In this document: positions 32,081 to 41,094 of the stretch, one piece after another | How the letters are laid out: each line of letters opens with the position of its first letter | Position numbering within the stretch: the first letter of the stretch is position 1 | NCBI GenBank assembly: GCA_025846845.1 | Contig: JAOYTL010000007.1 | Location: 248,001 to 312,000 of the forward strand | Length of the DNA: 64,000 nucleotides | Source: Alloboseaceae bacterium BT-24-1 | GTDB lineage: Bacteria > Pseudomonadota > Alphaproteobacteria > Rhizobiales > Beijerinckiaceae | Direction: 5' to 3' | Notes under the pieces: generated by a model | Databases searched by the model: none | Seen by the model: only the letters and a program-made list of their open reading frames with translations | What the model was told of the DNA's origin: nothing | Translations under genes and position numbers: made by a program

Positions 32081-33558
32081 TGACGAGATTGCCGATGCTC
32101 GACAAGCCCGCGCCGACCGGCCGCAGCCTCTATATCGGCGGAAGCTGGCGTCATCCTTTGTCCGGACGCTATGCCGCGACGCTGAACCCCGGCACGAACC
32201 AGCCCATCTGCGATGTCGCCGAGGCGTCCGCGGCCGATATCGATGCTGCGGTCGCGGCGGCGCGGGCGGGCTTCAGGACCTGGTGCCAGGTGCCGCCGCT
32301 CGAGCGCGGACGCATCCTGAAGGCGATCGCCGCGGTCGTGCGCGAGAATGCCCGCGAACTTGCTGCACTCGACGCCGCCAATTGCGGCAATCCGGTGCGT
32401 GAGATGATCGGCGACGCCGCGATCGCCGCAGCCCAGCTCGACTTCTTCGGTGGCCTCGTCACCGAGATGAAGGGCGACACCATTCCGATGGGGCCCGATG
32501 CGATCAATCTCACGGTGCGCCAGCCGCTCGGTGTGGTCGCCCGCATCCTCGCCTTCAACCACCCCTTCATGTTCTGCGCCGGCAAGATGGCGGCGCCGCT
32601 GGCGGCCGGCAACGCCGTCATCATCAAGCCGCCGGAGCAGGCACCGCTGTCCTCGCTCAGACTGGCAGAGCTCATCGGCGGCCTGCTGCCGGAGGGCGTC
32701 CTCAGTATCGTGCCTGGCGGGCGCGAGGCGGGAGCGGCGCTCGCGTCCCATCCCGGCGTCGACAAGGTCGCGCTGATCGGCAGCGTCCAGGCCGGCCGCG
32801 CCGTGATGAAGGCGGCGAGCGACACGATCAAGCCGGTGCTGCTGGAGCTCGGCGGCAAGAATGCGCTGATCGCCTTCGCCGACGCCGATCCGGAGTGCGT
32901 CGCCGCCGCGGTCGTCGCCGGCATGAACTTCACCTGGTGCGGCCAGTCCTGCGGCTCGACCAGCCGGGCTTTCATCCACAGCGACATCTACGACACCGTG
33001 CTCGCCCGGCTGCCGGCGAAATTGTCCGCCTTCGTGCCCGGCCTTCCCACGGACGAGGCGACGATCATGGGCGCGATCGTCAGCGGAGCCCAGCATGCCC
33101 GCATCCTCGATTTCATCGCCTCGGCCAAGGCTGAGGGCGCCAGGCTGGTCTGTGGCGGCCGCGTGCCGAACGATCCCAGGCTCGCCGGGGGTTTCTACAT
33201 CGAGCCGACGATCTTCGCCGATGTGACATAGCAGATGCGGATCGCGCGCGAGGAGATCTTCGGCCCGGTCCTCTCGGTCATGCCCTGGAGCGACGAGGCG
33301 CAGATGCTGGAGACGGTCAACAGCGTCGAGTACGGGCTGACCTGCTCGATCTGGACCAATGATCTCGTCAAGGCACACCGCACCGCGCTGGCGGCGGAGG
33401 CGGGCTTCGTCTGGATCAACGAGGTCGCGAAGCATTTCCTCGGCACGCCTTTCGGGGGCTGGAAGCAGTCGGGCATCGGCCGCGAGGAGTGCCTCGGCGA
33501 GCTCATCGCCTTCACCCAGGAAAAGAACATCCATGTCAGCCTGAAATTGCCGGGCTGA
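32080..33558 (+). pseudogene. Aldehyde dehydrogenase interrupted by an in-frame TAG
   Basis: One frame runs from ATG 32080 (or 32095) to 33558 with a single TAG at 33229-33231 (codon 384). Before it are the catalytic Glu (E256 in LELGGKN) and Cys (C291 in GQSCGS); after it come MRIAREEIFGPV, NSVEYGLT and TPFGGWKQSG. The full product would be about 492 residues. The stop replaces the residue after PTIFADVT, where CAG is one base away. It is either a nonsense mutation or a sequence error. The next gene encodes a ThDP decarboxylase-like enzyme, which suggests oxidation of the aldehyde made by it. Confidence 0.8.
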
Positions 33559-33636
33559 CGCGTCAGGGACAGCCGGGATCGCTGCCCCAGGCAGCTGGTC
33601 GCAGCGTCGTTCGAAATATCCATTCGGGGAAACGCC

Positions 33637-35424
33637 ATGAACGACCTGACGCTGTCCGGTATCGATGTGCCCGTCGCGTCGAGCGACAATGGCATCTGGG
33701 GGAGCGACGTCGTCGCGCAGATGCTGCGCACACTCGACATCCCCTATCTCGCGCTGAACCCCGGCTCCAGCTTCCGCGGCCTGCATGACAGCCTCGTCAA
33801 CCATCTCGGCAACCAGCAGCCTCAGATGCTGCTGTGCCTGCACGAGGAGCATGCCGTCGCCGTCGCCCATGGCTATGCCAAGGTGACGGGCAGGCCGATG
33901 GGCGTCATCCTGCACAGCAATGTCGGCCTGATGCACTGCGTGATGGCGATCTACAATGCCTGGTGCGATCGCGTGCCGATGCTGATCCTGGGCGCGACCG
34001 GCCCGGTCGACGCGGCCGAGCGCAGGCCCTGGATCGACTGGCTGCACACCGCCAAGGATCAGGGCGCGCTGATCCGCCCTTACGTGAAATGGGACGACCA
34101 GCCCGTCTCGGTGGCGGCCACCGTCGATGCGCTGATCCGCGCGACCAACCTGACGCGCAGTGCGCCGCAGGCCCCGACCTATGTCTGCCTCGACGTCTCG
34201 ATGCAGGAGAAGCGGCTCGACGAGATGCCGCCGCTGCCGGACCCCAAGCGCTTCGCCGTCGCTTCGCCGAGCGTTCCGGCAGCCGCCGAGATCAGCCGGG
34301 CGGCGGAGCTGCTGCGGGACGCGAAGGCGGCGCTCATCCTGTTCGGCCGGATGTCGCGCTCGGAGCGTGATTGGGGCCGCCGCATCGCGCTGGCCGAGCA
34401 TCTCGGTGCTTCCGTGCTCACCGACATCAAAACCGCGGCCGTCTTCCCGACGGACCATCCTCTGCACACGGCCAAGCCGTCCTTCTTTCTCGATGCGCAG
34501 GCGGTCGATGCCATCCGCGCCGCCGACGTCATCCTCGCCTTCGACTGGGTCGATCTCGGCGGCACTCTCCGCCAGGCAGATGGCACCTCGTCGGCCCGCG
34601 TGATCAGCGTCTCGCTGGACCATCATCTGCACAATGGCTGGAGCCTGGACCATCAGGCGCTCGCGCCGGCCGATCTGCATCTCGCTGCCGATCCCGACGC
34701 GGCCATGCACCTGATTGCCGATGCGTTGGAGGTCGGCCAGGGCACGGCCCCGGTCGTCCGCCCGACCTTGCCGGCGCTGGCCTTCGACGGCGATCGCCCG
34801 CTGGACGTCGTTTCGCTCGCCGCAGCCATGGGCGAGGCGCTGCGGGACGAGGTGATCAGCCTGGTTCGCCTGCCGCTTGGCTGGGCCACCGAGTCCTGGC
34901 ATTTCCGGCATCCGCTCGACTATCTCGGAATCGACGGCGGCGCCGGCATCGGCTCGGGGCCGGGCATGCTGATCGGCGCGGCGCTGGCGCTCAAGGGCTC
35001 GAGCCGGCTCCCGGTGGCGGTTCTGGGAGATGGCGACACCATGATGGCGGCCTCCGCCTTGTGGACGGCGGCGCACTACAAGCTGCCCTTCATCGCGATC
35101 GTCTCGAACAACCGCTCCTTCTACAATGACGAGATCCATCAGGAGCGCGTTGCAAAGCAGCGCCAGCGTCCGGTCGAGAACAAGTGGATCGGCCAGCGCA
35201 TCGACGAGCCCGATATCGACATCGCTGCCATCGCCCGGGCGCAGGGGCTCACGGGCATCGGCCCGATCCGGACGGTCGATGCCCTGCGTGACGCGGTGAT
35301 CGAAGCGGTGAAGGCAGCCAAGGGCGGCGCGTCGGTTCTGATCGATGCCCGCGTCCTGCCGGGCTATAATCCGGCGATGGCGGCCGGCATGACGCGCCAT
35401 GCCGGGCAAACGCCGAAGGACTGA
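33637..35424 (+). CDS. ThDP-dependent enzyme (benzoylformate-decarboxylase / acetolactate-synthase-like)
   Basis: The protein has 595 residues. The N-terminal pyrimidine-binding domain carries the catalytic Glu in CLHEEHAVAVAHGYAK; the C-terminal domain has the ThDP/Mg motif GDGDTMMAASALW near 464-476 with NNRSFYN after it. Such enzymes decarboxylate 2-oxo acids or join acyl units. The neighbouring aldehyde dehydrogenase gene suggests a 2-oxo acid to aldehyde to acid branch, as in mandelate degradation; that is inference. It is preceded by GGGGAAACGCC close to ATG 33637. Confidence 0.8.
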   Translation: MNDLTLSGIDVPVASSDNGIWGSDVVAQMLRTLDIPYLALNPGSSFRGLHDSLVNHLGNQQPQMLLCLHEEHAVAVAHGYAKVTGRPMGVILHSNVGLMHCVMAIYNAWCDRVPMLILGATGPVDAAERRPWIDWLHTAKDQGALIRPYVKWDDQPVSVAATVDALIRATNLTRSAPQAPTYVCLDVSMQEKRLDEMPPLPDPKRFAVASPSVPAAAEISRAAELLRDAKAALILFGRMSRSERDWGRRIALAEHLGASVLTDIKTAAVFPTDHPLHTAKPSFFLDAQAVDAIRAADVILAFDWVDLGGTLRQADGTSSARVISVSLDHHLHNGWSLDHQALAPADLHLAADPDAAMHLIADALEVGQGTAPVVRPTLPALAFDGDRPLDVVSLAAAMGEALRDEVISLVRLPLGWATESWHFRHPLDYLGIDGGAGIGSGPGMLIGAALALKGSSRLPVAVLGDGDTMMAASALWTAAHYKLPFIAIVSNNRSFYNDEIHQERVAKQRQRPVENKWIGQRIDEPDIDIAAIARAQGLTGIGPIRTVDALRDAVIEAVKAAKGGASVLIDARVLPGYNPAMAAGMTRHAGQTPKD

Positions 35425-35439
35425 GCGCCGAAGAACGGC

Positions 35440-35946
35440 TCAGGCGGCTCCGGCAGGGTCGGCGACGTCCGGCACATCGGCGAGATTGCGCTGGACCGCG
35501 GCGAGATAGCCGAGGAAACGGGCCTTGTCCTCCGGCGTGAAACCGGCAGTCGCCTGCTGGACCACCTCCTGCGCCAGCGGCAGGAGCTCGGCCCTGAGCG
35601 CCTGGCCCTTCGGGGTCAGCAGCACGTGCAGCTTTCGCCTATCGTGCAGATCGCGCTCGCGGCTGATCAGGCCGGCCTTCTCCATGGCGGCCAATGCAGC
35701 CAGCGTCGTCGGCTCCATCGTGCCGATCCGGCGGGAGAGCTCGCGCTGGGTCAATCCGTCTTCCTGCCAGAGGGCCCGCAGGAAGTACCACATGCCCGTG
35801 GTGACGCCGTGCGGCTCGATCTTGCTCTGCAGATAGCGCTGTGTCGCGCGGTTCGCCATCCGCAGCTGGTAGCCGACACTACTCTCGAACGGCAGGTCGT
35901 CCAGCGCTCCGGCCCGCCCACCGTTTTCATCCCCTGTCGTCGCCAC
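35440..35946 (-). CDS. MarR-family transcriptional regulator
   Basis: The protein has 168 residues, normal for MarR. The winged helix is LTQRELSRRIGTMEPTTLAA followed by MEKAGLISRERDLHDRRKLH. MarR proteins usually repress aromatic catabolic genes and are released by the substrate. It is divergent from the ABC transporter operon, and candidate operators lie at 36038-36050 and 30065-30080. Confidence 0.88.
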   Translation of the reverse strand: MATTGDENGGRAGALDDLPFESSVGYQLRMANRATQRYLQSKIEPHGVTTGMWYFLRALWQEDGLTQRELSRRIGTMEPTTLAALAAMEKAGLISRERDLHDRRKLHVLLTPKGQALRAELLPLAQEVVQQATAGFTPEDKARFLGYLAAVQRNLADVPDVADPAGAA

Positions 35947-36037
35947 GATCGTTCACGCCTCCGAGGCCAGTATAGGCCGCAACCGCGCGCTCGATAGCGC
36001 CCGCACCTGCCCATCCTGAAAAGTTTGACTGGCCAAG

Positions 36038-36050
36038 CAAGATAATCTTG
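36038..36050. promoter_or_regulatory. 13-bp palindrome in the marR/ABC divergent region
   Basis: CAAGATAATCTTG is a palindrome around a central A, within the 280-nt gap between the MarR gene and the ABC ATPase gene. It shares an AGAT-ATCT core with the 16-bp palindrome at 30065-30080, so both may be sites for the same regulator. Confidence 0.4.
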
Positions 36051-36226
36051 GACCTTGCCCGCGCCGCCTCACTAACGTGGCGACTGCGTAGGCCGCGAAC
36101 AGAAGCGAAGACGGCCGCGCGAGGGAAGGATGATATGCCGCCGACTCAGTCGGGCCTCGACCGCTCCGGGCGCGCCAGCGTCGCGCGCCGTTCAACTGCG
36201 ACAGCAGCTGGACAAGGGTTGAGACG

Positions 36227-37111
36227 ATGAGCGATGGCCAGCCAAGGGATGAGCGCGCAATGCCCGCTTCGGCCGCCAAACTGCGTCTTGCCGAGACCGT
36301 GAAAGAGGCCGACCTGGTCATCGACGGCGTGACGATGCGCTTCGAGACGCGCGAAGGCGCCATCACCGCCGTCGACGATATGTCGTTCTCGGTCGAGCGC
36401 GGCGAGTTCGTCTCGATCATCGGCCCGTCGGGATGCGGCAAGTCGACCGTGTTCAACATCCTGGGCGGGCTGGTGCGCGGCTATGAGGGCAAGGTCAGCG
36501 TCGGCGGCGACGTGATCTCGGGCCCGCATCCCTCGATCGGCATGGTCTTCCAGGAGGAATCGACCTTTCCCTGGCGAACGGTGCTCGACAACGTCGCCTT
36601 CCCGCTCGAGGTCAAGGGCGTGCGCAAGGCCGAGCGCCACGAGGCGGCCAGGCACTTCATCGACATGGTCGGCCTGAACGGCTTCGAGCAGCGTTACCCG
36701 GCCGAGCTCTCCGGCGGCATGCGCCAGCGCGTCGCCATCGCCCGCACGCTGGTGTTCGAACCCAAGATCCTGCTGATGGACGAACCCTTCGCCGCGCTGG
36801 ACGAGCAGACCCGCCTGCTGCTCGGCGACAAGGTCCTGAAGATTCAAGAAACGCTGAAGCAGACCACCCTGCTGATCACGCACAATATCACCGAGGCGGT
36901 GCAGCTCTCCGACCGGGTCATCATCATGACGTTCCGCCCCGGCAAGGTGAAGCGTATCGTCGACATCCGCCTGCCACGGCCGCGCACGGGCGACGTCGTC
37001 GGCAGCGAGGCTTTCGGCCGCCATGTCGCCGAAATCTGGAACGATCTGCGCGAGGAAGCCTCGCGCGGCATGGCCGAATCCGAGGCGGGCGCCCGCCGCC
37101 GGAAGGGCTGA
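36227..37111 (+). CDS. ABC transporter ATPase (nitrate/sulfonate/taurine type)
   Basis: The protein has 294 residues. Walker A GPSGCGKST at 66-74, signature LSGGMRQR, Walker B LLMDEPFAALDE and an H-loop LLITHNITEA are intact. The SsuB/TauB-like family energises import of small organic anions. Two permeases (37115 and 41095) and a binding protein (40087) are nearby and complete the importer, probably for the aromatic acid degraded by the cluster. Confidence 0.9.
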   Translation: MSDGQPRDERAMPASAAKLRLAETVKEADLVIDGVTMRFETREGAITAVDDMSFSVERGEFVSIIGPSGCGKSTVFNILGGLVRGYEGKVSVGGDVISGPHPSIGMVFQEESTFPWRTVLDNVAFPLEVKGVRKAERHEAARHFIDMVGLNGFEQRYPAELSGGMRQRVAIARTLVFEPKILLMDEPFAALDEQTRLLLGDKVLKIQETLKQTTLLITHNITEAVQLSDRVIIMTFRPGKVKRIVDIRLPRPRTGDVVGSEAFGRHVAEIWNDLREEASRGMAESEAGARRRKG

Positions 37112-37114
37112 ACC

Positions 37115-37870
37115 ATGCGGCTCGCCGGAATTCCGCCTCTCGCGATCGGCTTCGCCACGGTCGGCCTCGTCCTGGGTGTCGTCGAGCTCCTCCTGCTGCT
37201 GGGCCTCCTGAATCAGTTCGTGATCCCGTTGCCCTCGGCAGTTCTCGGCAGCTTCGGCCGGTTGTTCGCCGAGGAACAGTTGCTCGAGCGATTGATGATG
37301 ACGGGCAGCGAGGCGCTGGCAGCGAGCGTCCTCGTCTCGGTCGTCGGCATCTCGCTCGGCGTGCTGCTCTACAAGGTCCGCATCCTCGCGCTGGCGACCG
37401 AGCCCTGGGTGGCCGCAGTGGCCGCCGCACCCGTGGTTCTGGCCTATCCGCTCTTCCTCGTCATCTTCGGGCGCAGCGCGGCCACGATCATCGCGATGGG
37501 CTTCGTGGCCGGCCTCGCTCCGGTCATCCTCAAGACGCTGGAAGGACTGAAAGGCGTCAGGAAGAGCCTGATCAATGTCGGGCTGAGCTATAATCTCACG
37601 CCTTCGCAGCAGTTCTGGAAGATCGAATTCCCCGCCGCCATCCCGACGATCTTCGTCGGCGTTCGCCTCGGGCTCGTCTTCGCGCTGATCAACCTGATCG
37701 GCGTCGAGTTCCTGATCAATTTCGGCGGGCTCGGCCAGCTGATCAACGACCTCGCGGAGCGCTACGACCTCGCCGGCGTCTTCGCGACGATCGTCTTCGT
37801 CATTCTCGTCAGCGTCGTCATTTTCGCGGCACTCGAGCGCATGGAGCGCTGGCTCCGGCCCGGCCGCTGA
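37115..37870 (+). CDS. ABC transporter permease
   Basis: The protein has 251 residues with about six membrane segments and the coupling-helix region containing EAA-like NVGLSYNLTPSQQFWKIEFP. It starts 3 nt after the ATPase gene stop. It belongs to the SsuC/TauC family and probably pairs with the permease at 41095-41907 as a heterodimer. Confidence 0.88.
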   Translation: MRLAGIPPLAIGFATVGLVLGVVELLLLLGLLNQFVIPLPSAVLGSFGRLFAEEQLLERLMMTGSEALAASVLVSVVGISLGVLLYKVRILALATEPWVAAVAAAPVVLAYPLFLVIFGRSAATIIAMGFVAGLAPVILKTLEGLKGVRKSLINVGLSYNLTPSQQFWKIEFPAAIPTIFVGVRLGLVFALINLIGVEFLINFGGLGQLINDLAERYDLAGVFATIVFVILVSVVIFAALERMERWLRPGR

Positions 37871-37945
37871 CGGCAGGCCGCGCCTTGTGGCGACTGCTGA
37901 AGCGCCGCATGATGGCCTCCAACAAGACATGCCCGGGAGGCCGCG

Positions 37946-38875
37946 ATCAATCTCCGCCAGCTTCGATATTTCGTCGGGATCGCCGAAGTCGGGAACATCA
38001 CCAAGGCAGCGGAGCAGCTCAACGTCGCGCAACCTGCGCTGGGCCTGCAGATCCGGCAGCTCGAGCAGAACCTCCAGACCGAACTTCTGCTGCGCCATTC
38101 GCGCGGCGTCGTGCTGACGCAGGCCGGAGAGCTGCTGCTGGAGCGCGCACGACGCATCCTGCAGGAGGTCGAGGACGCCAGGCGCGATGTAAAAGCGCTG
38201 GCCGGGAACGATCAGGAGATGCTGACGATGGGGCTGACGCCGAGCATCATGCTCCAGCTCGGCCCCGATTTGCTGATCGATGCCAAGAACCAGATGCCCT
38301 CGGTCTCACTCAGCCTGGTCGAGGAACTGAGCCACGGCCTCATCGCCGCGATGGAGCGCGGCGAGCTGAACGCGGCCTTCGCCTATGGCATCGACCAGCC
38401 GCGCCCGGGCATCGAGCGGACGGCCCTGTTCGAAGAAGAGCTGGTCCTCATCAGGCCGATCGCCGACGAAGCGCTGCCGGAGACGGTGACCCTGGCCGAG
38501 GCCCTGAACCACGACCTCGTGCAGGCAGGCGAGCGTGACATGGTCCAGCAGCTGCTCAAGGCCGCTGCCGAGAAATTCTCGCTGCCGCTGCGCATCGTCT
38601 ATGAAGCGCAATCGGTTCCGGCGATGCGCGCACTCGTCGTGCGCGGCGTCGCGGCGAGCATCATGCCCTATGGCACGGCGATCGAGGAGCTGCGCACCGG
38701 CAAGCTCGCCATGCAGCGCATCTCTGACCAGCCGCCGAAGCGGACGCTCTACCTGATCAGGCCCGGCAACGCGCCGGCTTTCCGCCAGCAGGAGGCGGTC
38801 GACCGCTTCTTCGCCTCGGTCACCGAACACCTGCTGGAATCGCTGGGCTCGCTCGCCCGTCGCGTCGGTTCCTGA
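37946..38875 (+). CDS. LysR-family regulator lacking a conventional start codon
   Basis: The frame encodes 309 residues with the N-terminal HTH (LRQLRYFVGIAEVGNITKAA then LNVAQPALGLQIRQLE) and a full LysR effector domain. The codon at the expected start, ATC 37946, replaces ATG; GGGAGG lies 5 nt upstream, and the frame has a stop at 37910 with no ATG, GTG or TTG in between. The first alternative start, GTG 38111, would delete the HTH. Either ATC serves as a rare start, the gene is silenced, or there is a base error. It would be expected to activate the catabolic cluster. Confidence 0.75.
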   Translation: MNLRQLRYFVGIAEVGNITKAAEQLNVAQPALGLQIRQLEQNLQTELLLRHSRGVVLTQAGELLLERARRILQEVEDARRDVKALAGNDQEMLTMGLTPSIMLQLGPDLLIDAKNQMPSVSLSLVEELSHGLIAAMERGELNAAFAYGIDQPRPGIERTALFEEELVLIRPIADEALPETVTLAEALNHDLVQAGERDMVQQLLKAAAEKFSLPLRIVYEAQSVPAMRALVVRGVAASIMPYGTAIEELRTGKLAMQRISDQPPKRTLYLIRPGNAPAFRQQEAVDRFFASVTEHLLESLGSLARRVGS

Positions 38876-38996
38876 ACCGCCTCCCATACGGCCTACGTCT
38901 TGTTCTCATTTCGCGGAAGTCTTTGTGCCCTCCGCCGGCACGGCGCACTCTGCCGCAAAATGATGGCGCGCCCAACGTGCCGGCCGGGAGGAATGC

Positions 38997-39989
38997 GTGT
39001 CCGATCTGCGCCTGTCCATCGCCATCGGCGACTATGATCGCAATCGCCCCTTGCTCGACGGCGCGGTCCAGATCGACGGTGTCGACCCCATCTTCATGAA
39101 ACTGGTGCCGGAGGAAATCTTCTTCCGTGCCTTCCGCCATGCCGAGTTCGACGTCTGCGAAGCCTCGCTGTCGAGCTTCACCCTCAAGACGGCGCGTGGC
39201 GACAGCCCCTATGTCGGCGTTCCCGCCTTCCTGTCGCGCGCCTTCCGCCACACCGGCATCTTCATCAGGACCGATCGCGGCATCGCTCGTCCCGAGGATC
39301 TCAGGGGCAAGCGTATCGGCTGCCCGGAATATCAGCTCACCGCCTGCGTCTGGATCCGCGCGATCCTCGAAAACGACTATGGCGTGAAGCCGAGCGAGGT
39401 GACCTGGGTTCGTGGCGGCCTGGAGCAGCCGGGCCGCTCCGAGAAGATCAGCATCGAGCTGCCACCGGAGATCACGGTCGTGCCGGCCCCGGCCGACCGC
39501 TCACTCAACGAGATGCTGATGGACGGCGAGATCGACGCCTATATCGGGCCGCGGTCACCGCCGGCCTTCGAGGCCGGGCACCCCAAGATCGCGCGCCTGT
39601 TCCCGGATCCGACCGCCGCCGCGTCGGACTATTATCGGCGCACCCGCATCTTCCCGATCATGCATGTGCTGTGCGTGCGCCGCAGCATCGTCGAGACCCA
39701 GCCCTGGCTGCCGGCCGCATTGCTGAAAGCCTTCGAGCAATCCAAGGCCGCCGCCCTCGCCAAGCTCGCGGACACATCGGCCACCAAGATCACGCTGCCT
39801 TTCGTCGAGGAGCAATTGCAGGCGGCGCGCACCCTGATGGGGCAGGATTTCTGGTCCTATGGTGTCGGCCCAAACCGCCACGCGCTGGAGACGTTCCTCG
39901 AGGCCCATCATAGCCAGGGGCTGTCCTCGCGGCGGCTCTCGGTCGAGGAGCTCTTCCATTCCAGCACGCTGGAGGCCTTCAAGATCTGA
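38997..39989 (+). CDS. 4,5-dihydroxyphthalate decarboxylase (Pht5) family protein
   Basis: The protein has 330 residues from GTG 38997, with GGGAGG upstream. It shows the Pht5/NMT1-related fold: LSIAIGDYDRNRPLLDG at the start, then SSFTLKTARGD, VGVPAFLSRAFRHTGIFIR and RIGCPEYQLTACVWIRAIL. There is no signal peptide, which favours a cytoplasmic enzyme over a binding protein. The Pht5 reaction turns 4,5-dihydroxyphthalate into protocatechuate. The presence of Rieske oxygenase, reductase and Pht4-like genes in the same region supports this function. Confidence 0.82.
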   Translation: MSDLRLSIAIGDYDRNRPLLDGAVQIDGVDPIFMKLVPEEIFFRAFRHAEFDVCEASLSSFTLKTARGDSPYVGVPAFLSRAFRHTGIFIRTDRGIARPEDLRGKRIGCPEYQLTACVWIRAILENDYGVKPSEVTWVRGGLEQPGRSEKISIELPPEITVVPAPADRSLNEMLMDGEIDAYIGPRSPPAFEAGHPKIARLFPDPTAAASDYYRRTRIFPIMHVLCVRRSIVETQPWLPAALLKAFEQSKAAALAKLADTSATKITLPFVEEQLQAARTLMGQDFWSYGVGPNRHALETFLEAHHSQGLSSRRLSVEELFHSSTLEAFKI

Positions 39990-40086
39990 GGCAGCCGAAG
40001 AGCTGCCGGACTTTCCACTTCGCCAGAGAAGCGAAGGCAGGACGATGAAGGCCAGCCGCACCGAGCTGGCGACAGGGGAGGACAGG

Positions 40087-41052
40087 ATGACGACATTCAA
40101 GACGGTCATGTCGACGCTTGCGGCACTCGGCTTCGCGCTCTCGATCGCGCAGGACGCCGCCGCCCAGGACAAGCTCAAGCTGGCGATCGGCCAGCGCGGC
40201 AACTGGGATACCTCGATCTCGGAAGTCGGCACGAGGCTCGGCATCTTCAAGAAGCACAATATCGAGCTCGAGATGCTCTACACCCAGGGCGGCGGCGAGA
40301 CCCAGCAGGCCGTGCTCTCCAACAGCGTCGACATCGGCGTCGCCGGCGGCATCATGGGCGCGCTCTCGGCTTACTCGAAGGGCGCGCCGATCCGCATCAT
40401 CGGCGCGGAGACCACCGGGGCGAAGGATCTCTACTGGTATGTCAAAAGCGATTCTCCGGTGAAGGCGCTCAAGGATCTGCAGAACCATACGGTCTCGTTC
40501 TCGACCAATGGCTCGTCGACCCATGGCGTCGTCAACGCCTTCATCAAGGAGAACAGCCTCAAGATCCGGCCGACCGCGACCGGGGGCCCGGCGCCGACGC
40601 TGACCCAGGTGATGTCCGGCCAGATCGATGTCGGCTGGGCTGCGCCGCCCTTCGGCCTGCCGCAGCTCGACAAGGGCGAGATCCGCGTCGTCGCGACCGG
40701 CAACGACACCCAGGCCTTCAAGAGTCAGACGGTCCGCCTGCTGATCACCAACACCAGCGCGCTCCAGAACAAGAAGGCCGTGATCGATCGCTATATGGCC
40801 GCCTACCGCGAGACCATCGACGCAATGTATTCCAGCGATGCGGCAATCAAGGCCTATGCCGATTTCGTCGGGATTCCGGAGGCCATCGCCAGGCGCACAC
40901 GGGATGATTTCTTCCCGAAGGAAGCACTCGACCCCGACAAGATCGTTGGGCTGGACACTATCGTTCCCGACGCGGTGGCGCTCAAATATACGGCCCAGCC
41001 GCTGACCAAGGAACAGCTCGCCGAGCTGATCCAGATTCCGCCGCGCAAATGA
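40087..41052 (+). CDS. ABC transporter substrate-binding protein (NMT1/SsuA-like)
   Basis: The protein has 321 residues from ATG 40087, with GGGGAGGACAGG upstream. A signal peptide ends near AAAQDK (about residue 22). The rest is a periplasmic-binding fold (LGIFKKHNIELEMLYTQGGG, SNSVDIGVAGGIMGAL). It should capture the anion transported by the adjacent permeases. Confidence 0.9.
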   Translation: MTTFKTVMSTLAALGFALSIAQDAAAQDKLKLAIGQRGNWDTSISEVGTRLGIFKKHNIELEMLYTQGGGETQQAVLSNSVDIGVAGGIMGALSAYSKGAPIRIIGAETTGAKDLYWYVKSDSPVKALKDLQNHTVSFSTNGSSTHGVVNAFIKENSLKIRPTATGGPAPTLTQVMSGQIDVGWAAPPFGLPQLDKGEIRVVATGNDTQAFKSQTVRLLITNTSALQNKKAVIDRYMAAYRETIDAMYSSDAAIKAYADFVGIPEAIARRTRDDFFPKEALDPDKIVGLDTIVPDAVALKYTAQPLTKEQLAELIQIPPRK

Positions 41053-41094
41053 GCCGGCGCATCGACGGCCTCGTCTACCCGGAGTGACGGCGCG

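Noticed and set aside
32071..35409. 1112-codon open frame on the minus strand opposite the ThDP enzyme and aldehyde dehydrogenase genes
   Set aside because: It is antisense to well supported genes, is rich in Arg, Asp, Gly and His as GC-rich antisense frames are, and shows no family motif.
36146..38098. 650-codon minus-strand open frame opposite the ABC transporter genes
   Set aside because: It mirrors the ATPase and permease genes, which have clear motifs and starts; composition is that of a shadow frame.
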